The position numbers and the translations under genes are program-made. From contig JAHDVX010000018.1 of the NCBI GenBank assembly GCA_023382455.1, forward strand, positions 11,982 through 69,581: a stretch of DNA of 57,600 nucleotides. The letters are read 5' to 3'. The notes below the pieces were generated by a model. That model saw only the letters and a program-made list of their open reading frames with translations. It made no database searches and was not told the DNA's origin. Source of the stretch: Flavobacteriales bacterium. Its GTDB lineage: Bacteria > Bacteroidota > Bacteroidia > Flavobacteriales_F > PHOS-HE28. Below, piece after piece: positions 17,154 through 26,455 of the stretch (its first letter is position 1; every line of letters begins with the position of its first letter).

Positions 17154-18128
17154 ATGAACAAGTTCATTTTTACCGTGGCGTTGTTCGCAGCCGGCACTAT
17201 CAGTGCCAACGCCCAGGAAGACAAGGCGGAGCGCGATGCCGCCGCAGCCAGCATGCAGGCCAAGACGGCCGCCGACACCACCGGGAAGCTGTGGACCAAA
17301 GGTGGAACCATCCAGATGAACATGAGCCAGGTGAGCCTCACCAATTGGGCAGCCGGTGGTTTCAGCTCCGTGAGCGGCATTGCCCAGTTCAACGGCTTCG
17401 CCAACCGGAAGAAAGGCCGCCATTCCTGGGACAACTCAGCCGCCTTGGCGTACGGCCTGCTGGCCCAGGACGGACAGGAAGCCTTGAAGACGGACGACCG
17501 CATCGAGCTGAACACCAAGTACGGCTATGAACTGAAGAAAGCCTGGTACCTCGCCGCCCTCGCCCAGTTCAAGACCCAATTCACCGAAGGTAAGGACGCA
17601 AAGACCGGAACACGCATCTCCGACCTGATGGCCCCCGGATACCTGGTCCTCGGTCTTGGTGCGGATTACAAGCCGAATGACCATTTCTCCGCCTTCATCT
17701 CCCCCGCCACGGCCAAATTCACGTTCGTGGGCGTGCAGGAACTGGCCGACGCCGGTGCCTTCGGCGTGGATGCCGCCACCTACGACACGCTGGGAAACAA
17801 GCTCACCAACGGCAAGAACAGCCTGTTCGAGTTCGGGGGATACGTTAAGCTGATGTACACCCATGACCTGGCCAAGAACATCAATTTCCTTACCCGCGCC
17901 GATTTCTTCAGCAACTACCTGAGGAACCCGCAGAACATCGACGTGAACTGGGAAACCCTGTTCACCTTCAAGGTGAACGACTGGTTCGCCGCCACCCTGA
18001 GCACGTTGCTGATCTACGACGATGACACCCAGATCCTGAAGAAGTGGAATGACACGGAGCAGCTCTACGTCGGCAAAGGCACGCAGTTCAAGGAAACCAT
18101 CGGCCTGGGCATCACGATCAAGCTCTGA
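17154..18128 (+). CDS. DUF3078 family outer-membrane protein
   Basis: A 324-residue protein with a signal peptide (MNKFIFTVALFAAGTISANAQ) and the DUF3078 pattern: WTKGGTIQMNMSQVSLTNWAAGG near residue 50, NTKYGYELKKAWY, and the closing FKETIGLGITIKL. Bacteroidota proteins of this family are predicted outer-membrane beta-barrels; their role is unknown. The ATG at 17154 opens the signal peptide; the frame is open from 17094. It follows tRNA-Val and ends at a strong terminator. Confidence 0.88.
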   Translation: MNKFIFTVALFAAGTISANAQEDKAERDAAAASMQAKTAADTTGKLWTKGGTIQMNMSQVSLTNWAAGGFSSVSGIAQFNGFANRKKGRHSWDNSAALAYGLLAQDGQEALKTDDRIELNTKYGYELKKAWYLAALAQFKTQFTEGKDAKTGTRISDLMAPGYLVLGLGADYKPNDHFSAFISPATAKFTFVGVQELADAGAFGVDAATYDTLGNKLTNGKNSLFEFGGYVKLMYTHDLAKNINFLTRADFFSNYLRNPQNIDVNWETLFTFKVNDWFAATLSTLLIYDDDTQILKKWNDTEQLYVGKGTQFKETIGLGITIKL

Positions 18129-18147
18129 CCGAGGTAGCCGAAGTACG

Positions 18148-18188
18148 AATCCCGCCCTTCATTACTGGAGGGCGGGATTTGCTTTTTA
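18148..18188 (+). terminator. Intrinsic terminator after the DUF3078 gene
   Basis: An 11-bp perfect stem (18148-18158 with 18169-18179) and ten-base loop, followed by TGCTTTTT. Confidence 0.88.
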
Positions 18189-18222
18189 GTGGATTTGAGA
18201 GGGAGGTTGGTGGCTCCGAGAT

Positions 18223-18252
18223 GTTAATCCGATACGTGCATGGCCATGCAAG
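18223..18252. repeat. Palindrome unit 1: GTTAA-N9-TGCATGGCCATGCAAG
   Basis: The 14-base perfect palindrome TGCATGGCCATGCA (18237-18250) is preceded by GTTAA at a 9-base distance. The same arrangement returns at 18363. It could be a paired regulator-binding site, or a small repeat family. Confidence 0.7.
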
Positions 18253-18362
18253 CAAGAATAGGATGACCGATGGTTTTGAAGCGGTTACTTGGCGTGGAGG
18301 CGGGAGGATCATCACGGTTGACGCGGCTTTGTGCTGCCCCGAATACCTTCTAGACTGTATTT

Positions 18363-18392
18363 GTTAAAATCTCATTTGCATGGCCATGCAAG
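18363..18392. repeat. Palindrome unit 2: GTTAA-N9-TGCATGGCCATGCAAG
   Basis: Second copy of the 14-base palindrome (18377-18390), 140 bases after the first, with the same GTTAA-N9 lead and trailing AG. It ends 32 bases beyond the stop of the MarR gene. No gene is visible between the two copies. Confidence 0.7.
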
Positions 18393-18423
18393 TATTCTGA
18401 GAACAGGACTTACTAAACCCGCC

Positions 18424-18858
18424 TCACCTGTACTTCCGCAGCACCTCATCCGCTTTGGCGGTTTTCTCGGCCAGCCATCTGGCTTCACCCTCCCCCAGAA
18501 GCAGCCGGTACTCCAGTTGAAGATTCTGCCAAGCGCTTTCCGCCTCCGCCGCTTTCCGTTCGCCATCCGGTGTCAGAAACACCTGCACCACTTTCGCCTC
18601 GTTGGCGCGAACGATGTATCTGTCCGCGGCCAGCTTGTCCACGGCCCGGGATATGGTGGAGCTGTCCAGCAAGTGCACGGTACCCAGGTCCGTGATGCTG
18701 ACACCGGGAGCCACTCTCGCCGTCAGCAGAATGAACCCCATCGTCGGGGTGATGCCGACCGGGTGGAAATGCGCGACCGCAAGGCGGTGGAGGGAGCGGG
18801 CCAAGGCGGCGCCCGCATGGTAGAGACAAGAGTTGTATTCGCTACGCAGGTCTGCCAT
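18424..18858 (-). CDS. MarR family transcriptional regulator
   Basis: A 144-residue winged-helix regulator: helical dimerisation ends and a central DNA-binding region (GVSITDLGTVHLLDSSTISRAVDKL) with wing KVVQVFLTPDGERKAAEAE. A cysteine at residue 11 in NSCLYHAGAALARS is at a position comparable with the redox-sensing Cys of OhrR-type members, but the surrounding residues are not decisive. Its targets are not known. The twin palindromes lie downstream of its 3' end rather than in front of it. The next gene in the same direction upstream starts beyond 18935, so it is separated from the GT39 operon by 76 bases. Confidence 0.88.
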   Translation of the reverse strand: MADLRSEYNSCLYHAGAALARSLHRLAVAHFHPVGITPTMGFILLTARVAPGVSITDLGTVHLLDSSTISRAVDKLAADRYIVRANEAKVVQVFLTPDGERKAAEAESAWQNLQLEYRLLLGEGEARWLAEKTAKADEVLRKYR

Positions 18859-18934
18859 GGGCGAAACAAGGTAGGCGGGAATGAGCGGAATCCAATATCT
18901 CCGGCTATCGCCCCCGAAAACCAGGATGAACCCG

Positions 18935-20911
18935 TCAAGGGTAGATCAACGGTCCTTTCAGCGGCTGAAAAAGGCCGTAGAGCCAAGGGTTTCCCGACCG
19001 GACACGAGCTTCCAGGGACGCCACTTGTGCGGGATTCCCGCCTTCATTCCAGACGTACACGCGAAGGCGTTGACCTTGCCCGTGGCCGGGCAGGTCTGCA
19101 AAGGGGATGGCCGTGATCAACGTACCGGCTCCCATGCGCACCGGGCAGGGTTGGCTGCGGTAGAACGTGGTGGTCTCCCCTTCCCGGAGCTCCGCCACCA
19201 GCTTCAGCCCACCACCGGAAACACCCGTGGCATCCATGCGCACCTCCAACACATCATTGTCGCCCTTGGCCACTTCGTACACCGGCTTTTCAAGGAGGAT
19301 ACCGAACTCCCGGCCTGTGAAATCCCAGCGCCGGGGTGCATGGCCGGTGCTGTCCTGCAGCAGTGGCAGATCCGCGTCGACCGACCAATCCTCCCCTTTT
19401 ATGGCATCCGGAGCGACGCGGCTGCTCCATGCATGGTCGTCCAGCCGCTTGGTGGAAGGTCCGGCACCGAAGAGGAATGTTTGGCCTTCCTCCACATCAT
19501 GCCGTTCCAGCAGGAAGGGGAACATGGCCTGGATGCGGGCCGCCCGCTCCGGCTCCGCTCCTGCCGTGGCGCCCAGGAAAACCTCCGAGGCTGAGGACGC
19601 ATGCAGCAGGCTGTCCAATCGTTCCACGGGCATACCACGCAGCTCGGCATAGGACAACTTGGCCTTGTCCACCTTCCAGAGGTCCAGGTAAAAGCCGATC
19701 ACCTCGCCCGGACCGTCGTAGAGGGCCATGCGGCCCGGCACGGATGAGGCCGCAATGATGCCTTGAGCGGCCAATTCGTACCGCGACCGGTAGAAGATCT
19801 CATAATGCTTCCGCACGGTGATCAACGTACCGGCACCCAGTGCAGCAACCGTGCCCACCACGGGGAGGGCCCATCCCGGCCGCAGGTGCCGCAACCCCGC
19901 AAGCGCACCGATCAGCATGTACGGGAAGGAAAACAGCACCACCGAATACTGCAATACCGGTGCCCACCAGACCGAATAGGCGTAGCCGATGGCCAGGGGA
20001 AGAATGCCCCAAGCCAAGGAGATGGCCCATAGCGGCCCCACGCTGCCCCGGTTCCGGATGCGCAACGCCGCGGAAGTCAAAAGCAGCAAGCTCAATGCCC
20101 CGGCGAACACCACCGAGCAGTGTGCGATCCACCAGAGGTAATCCGGCAACCAGTGTACCGTTGGAGGGGCCAGCCAAGCCGTGAGGCCCTTCACATCCAG
20201 CTGCCGGAAGAAATTGGGGACGTTGGGCAGGTAGGCCAAGGCCGCCACCCCGCCAGCGACCAGATAGGCTTTTCGGCTTTCCGCACGGACGAGGAACAAA
20301 CCGGTCACCGCCATGATCGCGGCCAACAGCAATGAGAAATGGTGCGTGTAGGCTGAAAGGACGGCGGCCAGGGCCATGCCGGCCAAGGCACGCCGCGAGC
20401 CTGACCCGAGGTATCGCGTAAGTTGGTCCGCCAGCAGGGCCGTGGTGAAGAAACCCGCCGCATAGGGCCGCGCGATCTGGCCGTACATCACGGTGTACTG
20501 GAGTACCGCCAGCAGGGCCGTGGTGACCAGGGCCACCGTGCCACCGCACCAGGCGAAGGCAAACCGGTACAGCAGGAACAAGGCCGCCACCGACATCAGG
20601 ATGAAAGGCAGCTTCACGGCCGCCTCCCCCATGCCGAATAAGCGGGTCCAGGCCCATTCGAAGAGTTGGACACCGGGCGGATGCGCATCGATCTCCACCA
20701 CCACATTGCGCAAAGCATCCAGAAAGCCGGGCCTCAACCGCACCAACGCGCTGATCTCGTCGTGGGTGTACGGAATGCCCGGCAGGTTCCACAGGCGGAG
20801 GGTGGCGGCCAGCACCAGCAAGGCCAACAGGCCCCAGCGTTCCATGGTGGTGCCCGGCACCTTCACCAAGGCCGATCGCCTCACTTGTTCCCGCCACGTT
20901 CCGGTGCTCAT
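18935..20911 (-). CDS. GT39-like membrane glycosyltransferase
   Basis: A 658-residue protein with about ten or more membrane segments in the first 400 residues and a periplasmic C-terminal part. The acidic pair THDE (Asp51-Glu52) in the first extracytoplasmic loop is the catalytic feature of the ArnT/PMT (GT-C) fold, which takes sugars from polyprenyl-phosphate carriers. The acceptor is unknown. The ATG overlaps the smpB stop as ATGA, so the two are coupled. The soluble end (residues 420-658) has no motif I recognise. Confidence 0.8.
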   Translation of the reverse strand: MSTGTWREQVRRSALVKVPGTTMERWGLLALLVLAATLRLWNLPGIPYTHDEISALVRLRPGFLDALRNVVVEIDAHPPGVQLFEWAWTRLFGMGEAAVKLPFILMSVAALFLLYRFAFAWCGGTVALVTTALLAVLQYTVMYGQIARPYAAGFFTTALLADQLTRYLGSGSRRALAGMALAAVLSAYTHHFSLLLAAIMAVTGLFLVRAESRKAYLVAGGVAALAYLPNVPNFFRQLDVKGLTAWLAPPTVHWLPDYLWWIAHCSVVFAGALSLLLLTSAALRIRNRGSVGPLWAISLAWGILPLAIGYAYSVWWAPVLQYSVVLFSFPYMLIGALAGLRHLRPGWALPVVGTVAALGAGTLITVRKHYEIFYRSRYELAAQGIIAASSVPGRMALYDGPGEVIGFYLDLWKVDKAKLSYAELRGMPVERLDSLLHASSASEVFLGATAGAEPERAARIQAMFPFLLERHDVEEGQTFLFGAGPSTKRLDDHAWSSRVAPDAIKGEDWSVDADLPLLQDSTGHAPRRWDFTGREFGILLEKPVYEVAKGDNDVLEVRMDATGVSGGGLKLVAELREGETTTFYRSQPCPVRMGAGTLITAIPFADLPGHGQGQRLRVYVWNEGGNPAQVASLEARVRSGNPWLYGLFQPLKGPLIYP

Positions 20912-21357
20912 CGCATGCGCTCCAGGTCGCGTTTCACATCCTTTGCCTTCAAGCTCTCGCGCTTGTCGTAGGTCTTCTTGCCCTTGGCCACGGCGATCTC
21001 CACCTTCACCATGCCATTCCCGGCGAAGAAGGCCCGGACCGGAATGATGGTCACGCCCTGGTCCTTCAGCTTTCGCTGCAGTTTCTTCAGCTCCTTGCGG
21101 TGCAGGAGCAGCTTGCGGTCGCGGACGGGCTCATGCGCGAAATTCTTGGCCTTGTCGTACGGCTGGATGGTCATGTTGCGCAGGAACAGCTCCTCGCCGA
21201 TGAAGGCACAGAACGCCTCGGCGATGCTTGCCTGCCCTTGCCGCAGGCTCTTCACCTCGCTGCCCACCAGCACGATCCCGCACTCGAACGATTCCAGCAG
21301 GAAGTATTCGAACGCGGCACGGCGGTTCTTGATCTCGGGCATCACCGGGGCGGCCAT
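20908..21357 (-). CDS. smpB: SsrA-binding protein SmpB
   Basis: A 149-residue tmRNA partner for rescue of stalled ribosomes. Core motifs: NRRAAFEYFLLESFECGIVL, GSEVKSLRQGQASI, FLRNMTIQPYDKAKNFAH and the basic C-terminal tail KKTYDKRESLKAKDVKRDLERMR, which enters the mRNA channel. Length is normal. Predicted leaderless or nearly so: CATCTTCG lies four bases before the ATG. The tmRNA gene itself is not in this window. Overlaps the GT39 gene by four bases. Confidence 0.97.
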   Translation of the reverse strand: MAAPVMPEIKNRRAAFEYFLLESFECGIVLVGSEVKSLRQGQASIAEAFCAFIGEELFLRNMTIQPYDKAKNFAHEPVRDRKLLLHRKELKKLQRKLKDQGVTIIPVRAFFAGNGMVKVEIAVAKGKKTYDKRESLKAKDVKRDLERMR

Positions 21358-21384
21358 GGTGCGAAGATGGGGAATGGAACCGGC

Positions 21385-22251
21385 TCAGCTTTTCCCCTGC
21401 TCTCGAGGCTGGTCACCGCCGGTCCAGGTGATGCCCTCCTCCTTGATGAGCACGAGGTGGGCCTTGTACAAGGCGCCCAACGCCTGCTTGAATGCCTTCT
21501 TGCTGATGCCGAAGGCCTGATAGATCTGCTCTGGCGGGCTCTTGTCCGTAAGGGGCAGGAACCCATCGTGCTCCTTCAGCCGTTTGGCCAGCAGGGCCGC
21601 GTTGGCATCGTTGTAGTGCCGGTAGCCCGGTGCCTGCAACGTGATGTCCAGCTTCCCGTCGGGGCGCACGTGTTTCACGTGGCCGGTGATCCGGTCACCG
21701 AGATTGACCGGCCGGTACACCTCATTGGCATGCAGGAGGCCTTGATGCCTGCCGTTCACCACCACCGACCAGCCGAGCTCGCTGCGGCGATACACCAGCA
21801 GGTCCACGGCCTCCCCCGGGCCCACGGCCAGGTCGGTGTTGTCCAGGTACTTGGCGATGCGCGTGCTGCCGAAGAGCCGGTCGGTCTTTCCGTCCAAGCC
21901 CATGTGGACCACATGCCATTCCTCCGGCCCCAGCTTCTGTTCCTGTTCACTGAAGGGCACCAGCAGATCCTTCTCCAGGCCGATGTCCACGAAGGCCCCC
22001 AGCCGCGTGGCGGCGCTCACCTTCAACCATGCAAAGCCCCCCAGTTCCACCTTGGGCATGAGCGTGGTGGCCACTTGGCGGTCCTCCGAATCGCGGTACA
22101 CGAAAACCCGCAGCCGGATGCCCTGGTCATGCATCGGCGGAACGTACTTGTTGGGGAGCAGGACCTCATTTCCCCCGCCATCGCCCAGGTATAGGCCCAC
22201 GCTGGTGCTGCGCAGCACTTCCAGCTCCTGTATGCGGCCGGTGTGGATCAC
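21385..22251 (-). CDS. cvfB: CvfB-like S1 RNA-binding protein
   Basis: A 288-residue protein with several S1-type OB folds (GAFVDIGLEKDLLVPFSEQ; LGDRITGHVKHVRPDGKLDITLQ) and a C-terminal winged-helix part (SPPEQIYQAFGISKKAFKQALGALYK). This is the arrangement of CvfB/YitL. It binds RNA and affects gene expression. The start is a GTG at 22251 whose bases overlap the stop of the upstream antiporter gene (GTGA), so translation is coupled. The frame stays open to 22578, but those residues overlap the antiporter and do not fit the family. Confidence 0.88.
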   Translation of the reverse strand: MIHTGRIQELEVLRSTSVGLYLGDGGGNEVLLPNKYVPPMHDQGIRLRVFVYRDSEDRQVATTLMPKVELGGFAWLKVSAATRLGAFVDIGLEKDLLVPFSEQEQKLGPEEWHVVHMGLDGKTDRLFGSTRIAKYLDNTDLAVGPGEAVDLLVYRRSELGWSVVVNGRHQGLLHANEVYRPVNLGDRITGHVKHVRPDGKLDITLQAPGYRHYNDANAALLAKRLKEHDGFLPLTDKSPPEQIYQAFGISKKAFKQALGALYKAHLVLIKEEGITWTGGDQPREQGKS

Positions 22252-24437
22252 GGTGCCGGGGGATTGGGCTGGTCCACGGATTCCTCCGCAGCTTCCTTCT
22301 TGAAGATGTTGCCGATGGTCCTGCCGATCCGGTGAACGGCATCGATACCGATGTGCAACGGCTCCGCGTTGAAGTCGGAATAGTCCTCGATGCCCCGGTG
22401 ATCGTTGAACTGTTGCGGATAGATCACTACCCGGTTGTTGGCGGCAAAGTACTTCTCCAGCTTGGCGGGTATGTGCTCCAGTTCGCTCAGGTACGAGGTG
22501 GCGCCTTTGCGCGCCGAGACCAGGACAAAGAGGTCGTTCTCGCGCACGTTCCGTGAAAGGATCAGGAAGTCCTCCCAATCGGTGAACGGGGAAATGGTCA
22601 GCGGTGCATTGGACTTCGTGCGATCCGTGATGCGCAGGATGGCCTTGCCCGTGGTGGCGTTGCAGTGCAGCACCACCGGCACGGTGAGCTCCTGTGCCAA
22701 CTTCATCACCTTGGCGATCCAGATCTCGAAGCCTTTCTCGTACTCCGCCAACGGCGGCACGGCGCAGACGATCCGCTTATGGGCCACCAGCGGCTGGCTG
22801 AGGTGGCCCACCAGCACGGTCTTGTCCACGTTCTGCAGAATGGTGGCGAGCTTGTCGCCGAGGAAGCGGTCAAAGAAGCCTGCACGCCGGGGCCAACCCA
22901 GCACGATGATGTCGGCCGGGAGCTCGCGCGAAGTGCGCACGATGCCGCTGGCCGCGTTGTGGTCGATGGTGGTCACCACCTTCAGCTTCATTTCCGAGGC
23001 TGCCGCCTGCTTCACCAACCCGTCCAGCTTGCTGCGCGCCTTCCGGATGTTCATCTCGGCCTCGTCGTTGTTGGACACCACGGTGAGCACCGAAATAGGC
23101 TTCGGCGACCGTTTGTCCTTGATGTACATGGCGAACTCCAGGAGTTTTTCCATACCGGTGTCGGCCGTGCTGGGCACCAGGATATGCTCCTCGGGCTGGC
23201 CGCTGGAGGGCAACAGGTCGCTGCCGTCGTCCGGCGATTCCACCACCACTTTCTTGGCGGCTTTCTCCGTGGCGAAGGAGGCGACCATGCACGTGATCAA
23301 GATCAGCAGGATGGTGCCGTTGAGGATGCTGTCATCCAGGATCTTCTCCCGGTAGCCCACCATGATCACGGCCAAGGTGGCCGCGGCATGCGCCCCGCTA
23401 AGGCCGAAGATCAGCCCGCGTTGCGCACCGGTGTACTTGAACACGAGCTGGGTGAACAAGGCGGCGAGCCATTTGCCGCAGATCGCCACCACCGTAAGCG
23501 TACCGGCCACGATCAACGCCATGGGGCCTTGGGTGAGCACCCGCACATCCACCAGCATGCCCACACTGATCAGGAAGAAGGGGATGAAGAGCGCATTGCC
23601 GATGAACTCGATGCGGTTCATCAGCGCGGACGAATGCGGGATCAGCTTGTTGAGCGCAAGGCCCGCCACGAAAGCGCCGATGATGGCCTCCACACCGGCC
23701 AGCTCCGCCAGGAAAGCCGCGAGAAAGACCACCGTGAGCACGAAGATGTAGTGCGAGTGCTTCTCGTTCTCCAGCTTGCGGAAGAACCACTTGGCCAAGC
23801 GCGGGATCACCAGGAACATGAACGCGGAGAAGATCGACAGCGAGATCCCCAGGCGGATCCAGAAATCCATGCTCAGCGTGCCGTGACTGTTGCCGATGAT
23901 CACGGCCAGGATGATCAGCACCGCCGTGTCCGTGAGGATGGTGCCGCCCACGGTGATGGCCACGGCCTGGTTCTTCGAAACGCCCAGCCGGCTCACGATC
24001 GGGTAGGCCACCAGGGTGTGCGTGGCGAACATGCTGGCGGTGAGCAGGCTGGCATTGAAGTCGTAGCCCAGCAGATAGTGCATCACCGGGAAGCCCAGCG
24101 CCAAGGGAATGCTGAAGGTGAACAGGCCGAAAGCAAGACTCTTGTTGCGGTTGGCCTTGAACTCGTTCAGGTCCAACTCCAGGCCGGCGATGAACATGAT
24201 GTACAGCAGGCCGATGGTGGAGAAGAGCTGGATGGCGGAATTGTTGTCCAGCACGTTCAGCCCGTGCGGGCCGATGGCCACCCCGGAGATGATCAGGCCG
24301 ATGATGCCCGGGATGTTCAGGCGCTTGAGCAGGATGGGCGCCAGCAGGATGATGGTGAGGATCAGGGCGAACACCAGCACAGGGTTCTGCAGCGGCAGTT
24401 GGAACTCGTGCAGGATGTGCGGGAGGTATTCTTTCAT
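22248..24437 (-). CDS. CPA2 cation:proton antiporter with C-terminal cytosolic domain
   Basis: A 729-residue KefB/NapA-type Na+(K+)/H+ antiporter. Residues 1-390 hold about twelve membrane segments (LLAPILLKRLNIPGIIGLIISGVAIGP; GLELDLNEFKANRNKS; FGLSGAHAAATLAVIM). From about 420 the protein is soluble and resembles tandem universal-stress-type folds (HILVPSTADTGMEKLLEFAMYI; ELPADIIVLGWPRRAGFFDRFLG) in place of a TrkA-N domain. It probably exchanges monovalent cations for protons under control of this domain. A promoter-like TACCTTTA on the minus strand lies at 24524-24531. Confidence 0.87.
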   Translation of the reverse strand: MKEYLPHILHEFQLPLQNPVLVFALILTIILLAPILLKRLNIPGIIGLIISGVAIGPHGLNVLDNNSAIQLFSTIGLLYIMFIAGLELDLNEFKANRNKSLAFGLFTFSIPLALGFPVMHYLLGYDFNASLLTASMFATHTLVAYPIVSRLGVSKNQAVAITVGGTILTDTAVLIILAVIIGNSHGTLSMDFWIRLGISLSIFSAFMFLVIPRLAKWFFRKLENEKHSHYIFVLTVVFLAAFLAELAGVEAIIGAFVAGLALNKLIPHSSALMNRIEFIGNALFIPFFLISVGMLVDVRVLTQGPMALIVAGTLTVVAICGKWLAALFTQLVFKYTGAQRGLIFGLSGAHAAATLAVIMVGYREKILDDSILNGTILLILITCMVASFATEKAAKKVVVESPDDGSDLLPSSGQPEEHILVPSTADTGMEKLLEFAMYIKDKRSPKPISVLTVVSNNDEAEMNIRKARSKLDGLVKQAAASEMKLKVVTTIDHNAASGIVRTSRELPADIIVLGWPRRAGFFDRFLGDKLATILQNVDKTVLVGHLSQPLVAHKRIVCAVPPLAEYEKGFEIWIAKVMKLAQELTVPVVLHCNATTGKAILRITDRTKSNAPLTISPFTDWEDFLILSRNVRENDLFVLVSARKGATSYLSELEHIPAKLEKYFAANNRVVIYPQQFNDHRGIEDYSDFNAEPLHIGIDAVHRIGRTIGNIFKKEAAEESVDQPNPPAP

Positions 24438-24523
24438 GGATGTGCTTTCAGCTGCCGGGCGTGCCGTCGCCTTTCACCCGAGGGCAGGCCATGGGGGCCC
24501 GGCCCCCCGGCCGCCAATGGGGC

Positions 24524-24531
24524 TAAAGGTA
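24524..24531 (-). promoter_or_regulatory. Candidate minus-7 element TACCTTTA
   Basis: One mismatch to TAnnTTTG on the minus strand, 86 bases before the antiporter start. The same 149-base gap holds a G/C-rich inverted sequence near 24493-24508. Confidence 0.35.
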
Positions 24532-24586
24532 GCCGCCGCACTGTCCACCCCACCGCCCCGTTTGATGTTTTTTGTGGACCCGTCGG

Positions 24587-26455
24587 CTACTTCACCACCA
24601 GTACGGGCACCTTCACGCGGTGGCGCACGGCATCCACGGTGGCACCGAACAGCAGGTCCTTGAGGCCGCGGTGTCCATGGGACCCCATCACCAGCAGCTC
24701 CGCCCCATGGTCATTCACCAATTGGGGGATGGCCGTCACCGGGCTGCCATGGCCGATGAGGGCCTCCGCCCGGTAGCCGGCCGCGCGGAGCTTTACCGCG
24801 TACTGCTCCAGGTTCCTGCGGTCGTCCATGGATTCACGGTCGTGCGTCATCGCCCCCAGATAACGGGCTGCCGCGCTCTCGGTGACGTGGACCAACTTGT
24901 ACAGGGCCTGCGTCCCACCTTGGGCCAGTGCGGCATTGATCACCCGCTCATCCATGGGGCGGAACTCCACCGTGATGGCCACCACCAGGGGTGTTCCCAA
25001 CTGCAGTACATGCAGCTCCGGCATGGCGGCATCAATGTGGCGCTTGGCGGGCCGCAGTTTGGCGAAGAACGGCTTCACGGTGATGTAGGCCAGCAGCACC
25101 GCCGCCAGCAGTACCAAGGGCACCACCAGCATCTTTACCCAGACCACATGTGGGCCGTCCGTGGCCAGCCAGCCCGAGATCTCCTCCACCACCAGCTTCG
25201 CGTTCAACGACACGATGATCAGCGCCGCCGCCCAAGCGAGCCCCTGCATCCAGATGGGGATGGCCAGCTCGCCCATGCGTTTGCGGTCCGAGGTGAAATG
25301 GATCAGCGGGATCACCGCGAAGCCGAGCTGCAGGCTGAGCACCACTTGGCTGAGCACGAGCAGCTCGCCCAATGAATCCTGGCCGAACCAGAGGATGCTG
25401 ATCACGGCGGGCACGATGGCGAACAGGCGCGTCATCAGGCGCCGCAGCCACGGCCGGATGCGCAGGTTGAGGTAGCCCTCCATGACGATCTGCCCGGCCA
25501 ACGTGCCCGTGATGGTGCTGCTCTGCCCGGCACCGATCAACGCCAAGGCGAACAGGGCCGGCGCCATGGTGCCGAACAGCTCGCCCAGCAGCTCATGGGC
25601 CTGATCGATCTCCGCCACATCGTAGTGGCCGGCCGTGTGGAACGCCGCCGCCGCCAGAATGAGGATGGCCGCATTGACGAAGAAGGCCAGGTTGAGGGCG
25701 ATGGTGGTGTCCAGGAAGTTGAAGCGGATGGCCTCGCGCATGCCGTTGACGTTGCGCTCAAACCGCCGCGTTTGTACCAGTGAGCTATGGAGGTAGAGGT
25801 TGTGCGGCATCACCGTGGCGCCAATGATGCCGATGGCGATGTACAAGGCCTTGTCCGACAGTGCGGAGGGCACGAACCCCGACAACACATCGCTGACCTC
25901 CGGCTCCACGATGAACATCTCGGCCACGAAGGCCATGCCGATCAGTGATACGATGGCAATGATGAACGCCTCCATCAACCGCACGCCCTTGTTGAGCAAG
26001 GTGAGGATCAGCAACGTGTCCAGGCCGGACAACAGCACGCCCCAGATCAACGGCAGGCCGAAGAGGAGGTTGAGGCCGATGGCCAGGCCGATCACTTCCG
26101 CCAGGTCGCAGGCCGCAATGGCGACCTCCGCCAGGATGTACAGCGGGATGTTCACGATGGGCGGATAGGTGTGGCGGCTCGCCTGGGCCAGGTCCAGGCC
26201 GCGAACGATGCCCAGCCGGGCACTGAGGCTTTGCAACAGCAGGGCCATCAGGTTGCTCATCAGCAACACCCAGATGAGCTGGTAGCCGAAGGCGCTGCCC
26301 CCGGCGATGTCCGTGGCCCAGTTGCCCGGGTCCATGTAGCCCACGCTCACCAGGTAAGCCGGGCCCAGGAAGGCCAGGATGCGCTTCCACCCCTTCGCCT
26401 TCGGGATGTTCACGCTGGAATGGGCCTCGCCCAAGGAACGGTGGTCGGTGTTCAT
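24587..26455 (-). CDS. mntH: Nramp divalent metal transporter fused to a Usp domain
   Basis: A 622-residue fusion. Residues 1-460 are an Nramp/MntH transporter: DPGN (42-45) and A-x-x-MPHN (213-219) supply the Mn/Fe ligands, followed by YLHSS. Residues 475-622 form a universal-stress-protein domain ending GSHGHRGLKDLLFGATVDAV, with the ATP-binding-type glycine pattern. It imports Mn(II) and/or Fe(II) by proton symport. The regulator gene overlaps it at ATGA, so expression is tied to metal status. Such Nramp-Usp fusions occur in several bacteria; what the Usp part senses is unknown. Confidence 0.93.
   Translation of the reverse strand: MNTDHRSLGEAHSSVNIPKAKGWKRILAFLGPAYLVSVGYMDPGNWATDIAGGSAFGYQLIWVLLMSNLMALLLQSLSARLGIVRGLDLAQASRHTYPPIVNIPLYILAEVAIAACDLAEVIGLAIGLNLLFGLPLIWGVLLSGLDTLLILTLLNKGVRLMEAFIIAIVSLIGMAFVAEMFIVEPEVSDVLSGFVPSALSDKALYIAIGIIGATVMPHNLYLHSSLVQTRRFERNVNGMREAIRFNFLDTTIALNLAFFVNAAILILAAAAFHTAGHYDVAEIDQAHELLGELFGTMAPALFALALIGAGQSSTITGTLAGQIVMEGYLNLRIRPWLRRLMTRLFAIVPAVISILWFGQDSLGELLVLSQVVLSLQLGFAVIPLIHFTSDRKRMGELAIPIWMQGLAWAAALIIVSLNAKLVVEEISGWLATDGPHVVWVKMLVVPLVLLAAVLLAYITVKPFFAKLRPAKRHIDAAMPELHVLQLGTPLVVAITVEFRPMDERVINAALAQGGTQALYKLVHVTESAAARYLGAMTHDRESMDDRRNLEQYAVKLRAAGYRAEALIGHGSPVTAIPQLVNDHGAELLVMGSHGHRGLKDLLFGATVDAVRHRVKVPVLVVK

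Noticed and set aside
22665-24776. A 703-codon plus-strand frame opposite the antiporter gene
   Set aside because: Same kind of mirror frame: His/Gln/Arg-rich and without domains. The opposite strand encodes a well-conserved transporter.
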